Shown here: positions 8,410 to 13,604 of the stretch, piece after piece
Numbering within the stretch: position 1 is the stretch's first letter
Layout: each line of letters opens with the position of its first letter
NCBI GenBank assembly: GCA_028714395.1
Contig: JAQTMJ010000002.1
Location: 1-18,877 of the forward strand
Direction of reading: 5' to 3'
DNA from: Candidatus Iainarchaeum sp.
Lineage (GTDB): Archaea; Micrarchaeota; Micrarchaeia; Anstonellales; Bilamarchaeaceae
Length of the DNA: 18,877 nucleotides
Position numbers and translations under genes: made by a program
Notes under the pieces: model-generated
What the model was told of the DNA's origin: nothing
The model's input: only the letters and a program-made list of their open reading frames with translations
Databases searched by the model: none

Positions 8410-10707
8410 CTATTCAGGTGCAATGTTGTGAATGACTTCCAGCTTTGACCTGCTCGCCTGCAAAGCATCAAGAATTTCCTTTAACGCCCCTTCATTTGGG
8501 GTGCGCGCCCTTAAAGTTATGCTCCATGTCCTTTCTAGATCAGAATTCGGAGGTATTTCTCTGACTTCGCACATTCTTAGCAGCGCACTGGAAATTTTAG
8601 GAGGTTCGCCGAAGCCGATGATGCTCCTCCTATTGGGCGTAATCGCTATTTTTAATTTCTCGGCCAAATTGCTGTTTTCTTTCAGCAGCCACTGGTTGGT
8701 GAATTTTGCCGTGGATTCATCTAAGTTTTCCTCTGGTACAGCCTCTCTTCTGGTTGCCTGCGTCTTTTTCATAGGTGTTTCCACCGGAGCTTTTGGTTTA
8801 GCTGCCTTTGCCTCTTTTAGGGCCGCCATGGCCTCATTTACCGGTCTCAGCAGTCCTTCTTCGCCCAATGAGGTTACTTCATATGGGACACTATTATCGC
8901 CCAATGCGTACTTTCTGCCCCTTCCCAGCTTAATAATTTCAGGAGTAGCCCCAAAAGCTTTTTTAGGATCCGTTATCCTGAGTTCCATTGGATTATTTTT
9001 GTTGGGTACGTATTTAGCATCCCCCATCCTGTAAACCTTTGGAATCACGGGCAATTCATTTGCCGGTAGCTGCGGCCTTATCACGGACTTCACTTCGTAA
9101 AGCTTGCCTGTGTGCACATCCCGGGCCACCTCCTTTCCGTTAACATCTGCGATTTTGAACCTGAGTAGCTTTTGCATGCCCGTACCTGTCTTCTCATAGA
9201 TGTATTTGCCTTCCCTGGAAAAGGTCCTCTCAAATCCCTCTTCTCCGGCATATTGATTTATGTTGGCTCTAACACCCCTTGCCATTCCCATAGAGGTTTC
9301 TATAACCATGCAAAGTGCGAACGTCTCAGCGAACACCATGCCCGCCTTTGCCCAATCTACCTTATTTTCCCTGATCGCATTCTGCTGCAGCGCATCGAGC
9401 CGGATCTCAAGATTGCGGATTCTTTGCCTGGTGGCAAAGTCTGCCTTGTTTTCCAATTCATGGAGCAGGCCCCTGGTGGCCGCTATGCCGTCCCTGCTGT
9501 TCCTCTCAAATTCCCCGAGCGCCCTGTTCAAGGTGTTTACGCTCGCATATTCGCTGCCTGCAAAAATGGCTGTGAAAACCGCACTGGTTGCAGCAGCCCT
9601 GGCAGCACCTTTTTTCGCAGCTTCTTTCAGTAGCGTTATCACCGCAGCCTTTCCAAGCTCCCTGGATCCGGCGGAGGCCATTCCGGCAACTGCTCCAACC
9701 CCAGTCACGAGTGCAACAACCTGGAGCACATCCAGCGCTTTCATGAGGCCTGCCTGGGCGTATTCTTCAGGCGTATCCACAATATACCTCTGCGCGTCAA
9801 CCTCGAATCTGGCGCGCATTCCCATGTATGCGGCATAGTCCGTTGAGAACTGCGCGAACTTTTTCGAAAATTCAGGATTGCTGAAATCACCCTTTCCGGC
9901 CATGCCTCTGAGTTCCTTAAGTTCCACGCTCAGATTCAGCTGGAGCTGGCTCATGTTCCTGAAATTTTCGTTGACCTGGTTTATCTTTAATCCGCCTTTC
10001 CAGAAGAGTGTGTTTACCACCAGGCTGAAGGTGCTCTCGGAAAGCGCGATATTTTTTTCCCCGCCCATTTCAGCATATTTCTTTATGGCATCGATCTGCA
10101 GCGTCACGAGATCCATTTGCATCCGGTCGAATTTGGAATCCAGGATTTCAGTGCCGCTCTGCTGCACCGAGGCGCCCAAACGCGAGCGCTCGCCTTCGTA
10201 ATAGAAATTTCCAAGCCTCAACTCCCGGGGCTTTTTGAGCCCGTATATTTCAAGATTGACATCCACAGTCTGCGGAATTGGCTGCGCAGCTTTTTTCTTC
10301 TCCGCTTTCCTGGCCGGAGCCACGGCTTCCTTAAAGTTTTTCGGATAGCCGAACTGCTTTTCGAGCGCAGCAACATCCACTTCGCTTTTCGCCAGTTTTT
10401 CCACTCCGTCCCTGAATCTCTTCATCCCAGTATTGCCTATGCTGTGCAGTTCAAAGAAATCACGAATCATTCGTTTGGATTTTTCACGGTCCGCGTCATT
10501 CATATTGTTTATGGATTCAACGAGTTCCTTTACCTCCCGTTTGAATGCTTCCATATCAGCATTTCCAATCCACGCCGTGCCCGCTTCCTTTATGCGGCCT
10601 GTGAAGAAACTGTCAAACTGCCTTTGGCTCCCGAAAAGGCACCTGACCGTGTATTGCGCAAGCTGCTCGTTCGTTGGAGCGTTTCCGGTTTTTATCACTT
10701 CAGCCAT
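8410..10707 (-). CDS. Large orphan protein with Ala/Gly-rich hydrophobic core
   Basis: This 765-residue protein matches no family I know. Residues 1-130 are helical and charged, followed by a Lys/Ala/Pro linker (130-147). Residues 148-310 mix strands and helices with a possible coiled coil. Residues 321-390 hold two Ala/Gly-rich hydrophobic stretches (LQVVALVTGVGAVAGMAS and AAATSAVFTAIFAG) that could insert into a membrane. A third stretch lies at 456-475. Residues 500-622 look beta-rich, with repeated short units around GKLYEV, KVYRMGDAKYV and RGRKYALGD. A Lys/Pro-rich linker (625-665) leads to a final alpha/beta domain (685-765). There is no N-terminal signal. The ATG at 10705-10707 is the first in frame. 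TATA-like boxes lie about 30 (ATATAAC) and 48 bases upstream. It ends in TAG. Confidence 0.8.
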   Translation of the reverse strand: MAEVIKTGNAPTNEQLAQYTVRCLFGSQRQFDSFFTGRIKEAGTAWIGNADMEAFKREVKELVESINNMNDADREKSKRMIRDFFELHSIGNTGMKRFRDGVEKLAKSEVDVAALEKQFGYPKNFKEAVAPARKAEKKKAAQPIPQTVDVNLEIYGLKKPRELRLGNFYYEGERSRLGASVQQSGTEILDSKFDRMQMDLVTLQIDAIKKYAEMGGEKNIALSESTFSLVVNTLFWKGGLKINQVNENFRNMSQLQLNLSVELKELRGMAGKGDFSNPEFSKKFAQFSTDYAAYMGMRARFEVDAQRYIVDTPEEYAQAGLMKALDVLQVVALVTGVGAVAGMASAGSRELGKAAVITLLKEAAKKGAARAAATSAVFTAIFAGSEYASVNTLNRALGEFERNSRDGIAATRGLLHELENKADFATRQRIRNLEIRLDALQQNAIRENKVDWAKAGMVFAETFALCMVIETSMGMARGVRANINQYAGEEGFERTFSREGKYIYEKTGTGMQKLLRFKIADVNGKEVARDVHTGKLYEVKSVIRPQLPANELPVIPKVYRMGDAKYVPNKNNPMELRITDPKKAFGATPEIIKLGRGRKYALGDNSVPYEVTSLGEEGLLRPVNEAMAALKEAKAAKPKAPVETPMKKTQATRREAVPEENLDESTAKFTNQWLLKENSNLAEKLKIAITPNRRSIIGFGEPPKISSALLRMCEVREIPPNSDLERTWSITLRARTPNEGALKEILDALQASRSKLEVIHNIAPE

Positions 10708-10732
10708 CCTATCAATCTCTTATCTGTCCTTA

Positions 10733-10758
10733 GTTATATCTTCGTTCAGTCTATAAAT
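10733..10758 (-). promoter_or_regulatory. Promoter candidates for the 765-residue gene
   Basis: Read on the minus strand, ATTTATAG (10751-10758) and GATATAAC (10733-10740) are both TATA-like. The nearer one sits about 30 bases before the ATG, fitting a nearly leaderless transcript. The farther one would leave a leader of about 20 bases. Sequence alone does not decide between them. Confidence 0.4.
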
Positions 10759-10791
10759 ATTGTGCTTGATTTGAACGGTTCAGGAGGGCTT

Positions 10792-10816
10792 AAACTGCCA
10801 GTTTTATAAACAGTTT
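10792..10816 (+). promoter_or_regulatory. TATA box flanked by short palindromes upstream of the 153-residue gene
   Basis: TTTATAAA at 10803-10810 is centred about 27 bases before ATG 10833, as for a leaderless transcript. It is bracketed by AAACTgccAGTTT (10792-10804) and AAACaGTTT (10808-10816), and CAGTTTT occurs twice, 12 bases apart (10799 and 10811). The arrangement resembles an operator overlapping a TATA box, where a dimeric regulator would block TBP. The operator role is inferred. Confidence 0.5.
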
Positions 10817-10832
10817 TGGGCATAATAAAAGC

Positions 10833-11294
10833 ATGGCAACACAGCCGTTTTACGCTGGAGATGGCGGGATAGACAAAACAAACTCAGTGCCTGACTGGAG
10901 CCAGCTTCCGCTAAATAACCTTAAGTTTATCGGGGCCCTTAACTGTCACACCGCTGCAGTTCTCGAGATTAAAGACGGGAAGTATAAGGATGCGAGAACT
11001 TCCATAACGGAGGGCCTGAAATTCGTAAAGGAGGTCCTTAGGAACAGGGAAGAGAAAAACAAGCAATTGCTTCATGAAGCCAAAAAACTCAGAAGGAGTT
11101 TTTATCTTATCTATTTATCCATTCCGCTACGGGCGTTGGCCCACAAAGTGGCGAACGAAGCCAAGGACCTGAAGTTCCGCACGCAGGCTTTATACGTTCG
11201 TGCCAAGCCCAGGCGGAAACCTGACCCGACCCTGGAGCTTCGAAAGCAGGAAATGATACAAACACTGGGGGGAATGGCTGCAAAACTGCGCTGA
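10833..11294 (+). CDS. Orphan basic helical protein
   Basis: I do not recognise this 153-residue protein. After a polar N-terminus (1-28), residues 29-70 form two helices that look like a single TPR-like hairpin (GALNCHTAAVLEIKDGKYKD, then ARTSITEGLKFVKEVL). A strongly charged helix follows at 71-90, then a short amphipathic stretch and a very basic segment around 125-130 (RAKPRRKPD). No signal peptide or clear membrane span is seen. The overall basic charge would fit nucleic-acid or ribosome binding, but no known motif supports this. It starts leaderless behind the TATA box at 10803-10810 and ends in TGA, 11 bases from the convergent 318-residue gene. Size, leaderless start and TPR-like hairpin resemble the 165-residue orphan at 7896-8393. 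Confidence 0.72.
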   Translation: MATQPFYAGDGGIDKTNSVPDWSQLPLNNLKFIGALNCHTAAVLEIKDGKYKDARTSITEGLKFVKEVLRNREEKNKQLLHEAKKLRRSFYLIYLSIPLRALAHKVANEAKDLKFRTQALYVRAKPRRKPDPTLELRKQEMIQTLGGMAAKLR

Positions 11295-11305
11295 CGCGAA
11301 AGTGT

Positions 11306-12262
11306 TTACTCGAATTTTTCTCCTTCATAATTTTCCGCCATGGCGAGTGCGAGTAATCCCGCAGCGCTTCCTAGGAAATCCAATTTTGAGGAATCCCCCC
11401 TTCCATTGCTGATATATTTGGCTATGACGAGCGCTTCTTTTACGGATTCTTCGGCCCATCCGCCTTCGGCCAATGCATTGCAGAGCACATCACAGAAAAT
11501 GTTTATTCCCCTGCCGCGGTTCATCCTGAATTCCTCAAGCGCGTCCTCAATGGCCGGAACATGCCTTGCATTCACTCCGTGAATGGTGTGGGAGAGAACC
11601 GATGCGGAGGCCAGGATTCTTTCCTCGTCCTTTTCAAGCAGCCCCGGAACTTCGATCAGTTTTCGGTTTGAAAAATCCAGCCTTGTCATAACTTCAATGA
11701 ACGCGAGCACCTGCGCTTCGAAAAGACATCCCTTCCTGTATTCAGGTCCGAGCGTGTCAATCCTATACTTCCGAAAATGCTCCTCCATCCTTGCCATTAC
11801 GCTCAGCGCAGCTATGGAATCGATTGTTACTATGCCGAGGTTGCTTTGGAACGCTTCGGTTCTGAAGCTGCCTTGTTTCGCCGCGCCTGCTATCGCGTCG
11901 AAAGCGCCCAGAACGGTTCCCTGTAGCCTTTTTATCTCCCTTCCATCATCGAAAATCATGTCGAGGGAAGGAAGATCTTTCCACGTCGCTCCTTGCAATA
12001 TCCACGGTTGCCTTATAAGTACCGGCACAAGCAACGTCTTGGTGTTCGTGCTGTTTAATGCTCTCGCAAGCGCACGTCTGAGTTCTCTTGCGTTTTCCTC
12101 TAAAACTCTATTAGGGAGAAGTTTCGGCCTATCTTTCCACATTCTGAATTCGAAATCCGCAACGCCCCGGAATTGGAGCGACCTTTGTTTGTTAAATTCC
12201 CGTAAATTCCGTTCAGTTATTACCTGTATTCCGGAACCTGTGATGCGTGTCGTGTTGTGCAA
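11306..12262 (-). CDS. Orphan protein, probably alpha-helical
   Basis: This 318-residue soluble protein belongs to no family I recognise. The N-terminal 110 residues look mixed (short strands around LLVPVLIRQPWIL). The remainder reads as a helical bundle with several Ala-rich helices (GAFDAIAGAAKQG, DSIAALSVMARMEEHF, CLFEAQVLAFIEVM, SSKLDFLGSAAGLLALAMAE). There are three Cys residues (179, 257, 261) and no obvious catalytic motif. The start is uncertain: the longest frame begins with TTG at 12260-12262, and no ATG occurs before residue 41. AAATTATT, about 24 bases upstream of the TTG on the minus strand, could be a weak TATA box, again leaderless. It ends in TAA and converges on the 153-residue gene. 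Confidence 0.72.
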   Translation of the reverse strand: MHNTTRITGSGIQVITERNLREFNKQRSLQFRGVADFEFRMWKDRPKLLPNRVLEENARELRRALARALNSTNTKTLLVPVLIRQPWILQGATWKDLPSLDMIFDDGREIKRLQGTVLGAFDAIAGAAKQGSFRTEAFQSNLGIVTIDSIAALSVMARMEEHFRKYRIDTLGPEYRKGCLFEAQVLAFIEVMTRLDFSNRKLIEVPGLLEKDEERILASASVLSHTIHGVNARHVPAIEDALEEFRMNRGRGINIFCDVLCNALAEGGWAEESVKEALVIAKYISNGRGDSSKLDFLGSAAGLLALAMAENYEGEKFE

Positions 12263-12418
12263 ATTCCCATTCCCCGAATCAATAATTTGAGAACAAATCT
12301 TCTGTCGCTTTGTCTGTATTAACGTGTCATGTATTGGAAACAGATTAAAAAGCTTGTTGAAAGCCGCGCATTTGTCTTAAGCCCAGCCGGACTTCGGAAA
12401 GCCGGAAGAAAGTTAATG
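12263..12418. other. Intergenic stretch upstream of the rps12 promoter
   Basis: Together with the promoter and leader to 12548, this is the largest gene-free gap in the window (286 bases). I see no tRNA, no coding frame and no mobile-element end here. It holds two direct copies of AGCCGGA (12385-12391 and 12400-12406), just upstream of the TATA box. An inverted TCCGGC follows at 12431-12436, and a third AGCCGGA lies in the leader at 12511-12517. These could be a regulator site, but the motif is short. Confidence 0.4.
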
Positions 12419-12427
12419 TTTATAAAT
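12419..12427 (+). promoter_or_regulatory. TATA box of the rps12-rps7-fusA operon
   Basis: TTTATAAAT is a strong archaeal TATA element. Transcription would begin about 25 bases downstream, near 12446, leaving a leader of about 100 bases before ATG 12549. That is unlike the leaderless starts of the neighbouring accessory genes. Confidence 0.65.
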
Positions 12428-12472
12428 CTCTCCGGCATAAATCCTATACTTCTATTTAGTGCAATCTAGAAG

Positions 12473-12525
12473 TCCTAATCTCATCCATTTGCCCCCGCAG
12501 GCGAGGGCGTAGCCGGAGGATTGGA
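12473..12525 (+). promoter_or_regulatory. Potential structured leader of the rps12 operon
   Basis: GCCCCCG (12491-12497) pairs with CGAGGGC (12502-12508) around a CAGG loop, with one C-A mismatch. Outside it, TCCtAATC (12473-12480) can pair with GATTGGA (12519-12525) with one bulged T. The two helices would form a compact element ending about 15 bases before the GGTGA ribosome binding site. A role in autoregulation by a ribosomal protein is possible but unproven. Confidence 0.4.
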
Positions 12526-12548
12526 AAAAACATATTGATGGTGAAATA

Positions 12549-12977
12549 ATGGGAAATGGCGAATACGCTGGAAGGAACCTTAAGAGGAAAAGGAAGCTCT
12601 ACAGATGGCTCTCGAAACGCTGGAAAAGGAGGGCGCTCAAGCTCAAGGACAAGTACGACCCGCTGGAAGGCGCTCCCATGGCCAAGGCGATAGTGCTGGA
12701 GAAAGTCGTTTTGGAGCAGAAGCAGCCGCACTCGGGCCTCATCAAATGCGTTAAAGTGCAGTTGGTGAAGAACGGGAAAGTGGTGAGCGCGCACGCGACG
12801 CGCGAAAAGTCCATCACCTACATAGACGAGCACGACGAAGTGATAATAGCGGGCATGGGCGGCTCCCAGAGGGGGCAGATGGGCTCGGTTCCGGGTGTGC
12901 GCTATAAAGTTATAGCAGTTAACGGCGTGGACCTGCAGATGCTCAGGAAGAAGAGGAAGGAGAAGCCGAAGAGGTGA
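12549..12977 (+). CDS. rps12: Ribosomal protein uS12 (divergent decoding loops)
   Basis: This is a small-subunit protein of the decoding centre, 142 residues, normal for archaea. Family stretches are DPLEGAPMAKAIVLEKV, IKCVKVQLVKNGKVV, DEHDEV and PGVRYKVIAVNG. The two loops that touch the codon-anticodon helix are altered. The near-universal PNSA(I/L)RK reads PHSGLIK (residues 60-66), and the GDIPGVR loop reads GSVPGVR, with Ser at 113 where Asp is expected. The fold-defining residues are otherwise intact and the gene is clearly functional in context. The start is ATG 12549 after GGTGA at 12540-12544. The stop TGA lies inside the ribosome binding site of rps7. Confidence 0.94.
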   Translation: MGNGEYAGRNLKRKRKLYRWLSKRWKRRALKLKDKYDPLEGAPMAKAIVLEKVVLEQKQPHSGLIKCVKVQLVKNGKVVSAHATREKSITYIDEHDEVIIAGMGGSQRGQMGSVPGVRYKVIAVNGVDLQMLRKKRKEKPKR

Positions 12978-12982
12978 TGCTT

Positions 12983-13585
12983 ATGAAGCTTTTTGGAAAA
13001 TACGAGATGGAAGGCGTTGAAATCAGCGACCTTTCCCTGAGGCAGGTGGTTTCGCTGAAGCCTGTGAACATACCGCACAGCTTCGGAAGGCACGCCAAGA
13101 GGCAGTTCGCCAAGGAGAAAGTGAACATCGTGGAAAGGATGACGAACAAGCTCATGCGCGGCGGAACCGGCGAGAAAACAGGGGGAAAAGTGATAAGGAC
13201 CCACGGAGGGATGCAAGGGAAGAAGCTGAAGGCCCTCAAGTTGGTGGAGAACGCGTTGGACAGGGTCGCGAAGCAAACCAACGAGAACCCGGTGCAGGTG
13301 CTCATAAGGGCGCTACAGAATTCCGCGCCAAGGGAAGACGTGACAAGGGTTGCGTTCGGAGGCATAAGCTACCAGGTCGCCACGGACATTTCGGCCACGA
13401 GAAGGCTTGATTTGGCTTTAAGAAACATCACGCTCGCAGCAATAATGGGCAGCTTCAACAAGGGCAAGTCCCTGGACGTAGCGCTTGCAAACGAGATAAT
13501 GGCGACTGCGAAAGGAGAGGTGCAGGCAAGCTACGCCATGAGGAAGAGGGACGAAATGGAAAGGATGGCGAGGAGCTCCAGGTAA
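12983..13585 (+). CDS. rps7: Ribosomal protein uS7
   Basis: This is the 16S rRNA 3'-domain assembly-initiator protein at the head of the small subunit, 200 residues, close to the archaeal length. Visible family stretches are NKLMRGGTGEKTGGKVIRTH, ENPVQVLIRALQNSAPRED, GGISYQVATDISATRRLDLA and the C-terminal SYAMRKRDEMERMA. I chose ATG 12983 (MKLFGKYEMEG) because GAGGTGAT at 12971-12978 is correctly spaced. GTG 12974 and ATG 12977 are in frame but lie within that binding site. It is coupled to rps12, whose stop is inside the binding site, and followed by fusA 19 bases after its TAA. Confidence 0.95.
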   Translation: MKLFGKYEMEGVEISDLSLRQVVSLKPVNIPHSFGRHAKRQFAKEKVNIVERMTNKLMRGGTGEKTGGKVIRTHGGMQGKKLKALKLVENALDRVAKQTNENPVQVLIRALQNSAPREDVTRVAFGGISYQVATDISATRRLDLALRNITLAAIMGSFNKGKSLDVALANEIMATAKGEVQASYAMRKRDEMERMARSSR

Positions 13586-13604
13586 TCCTTTTCCGGTGAT
13601 ATTC

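Noticed and set aside
9260-9838. Plus-strand open frames opposite the 765-residue gene (also 10117-10809)
   Set aside because: The minus-strand frame is far longer, has a promoter, and has sensible protein composition. The plus-strand frames are Ser/Ala/Leu-biased shadows.
12463-12530. Possible tRNA or box C/D small RNA in the rps12 leader
   Set aside because: There is no T-arm consensus, no acceptor stem and no paired C (RUGAUGA) and D (CUGA) boxes. The stems seen fit a simple leader fold better.
6672-12548. Transposon or provirus explanation for the accessory block
   Set aside because: No transposase, integrase, capsid or terminase gene, no flanking repeat and no tRNA attachment site could be seen.
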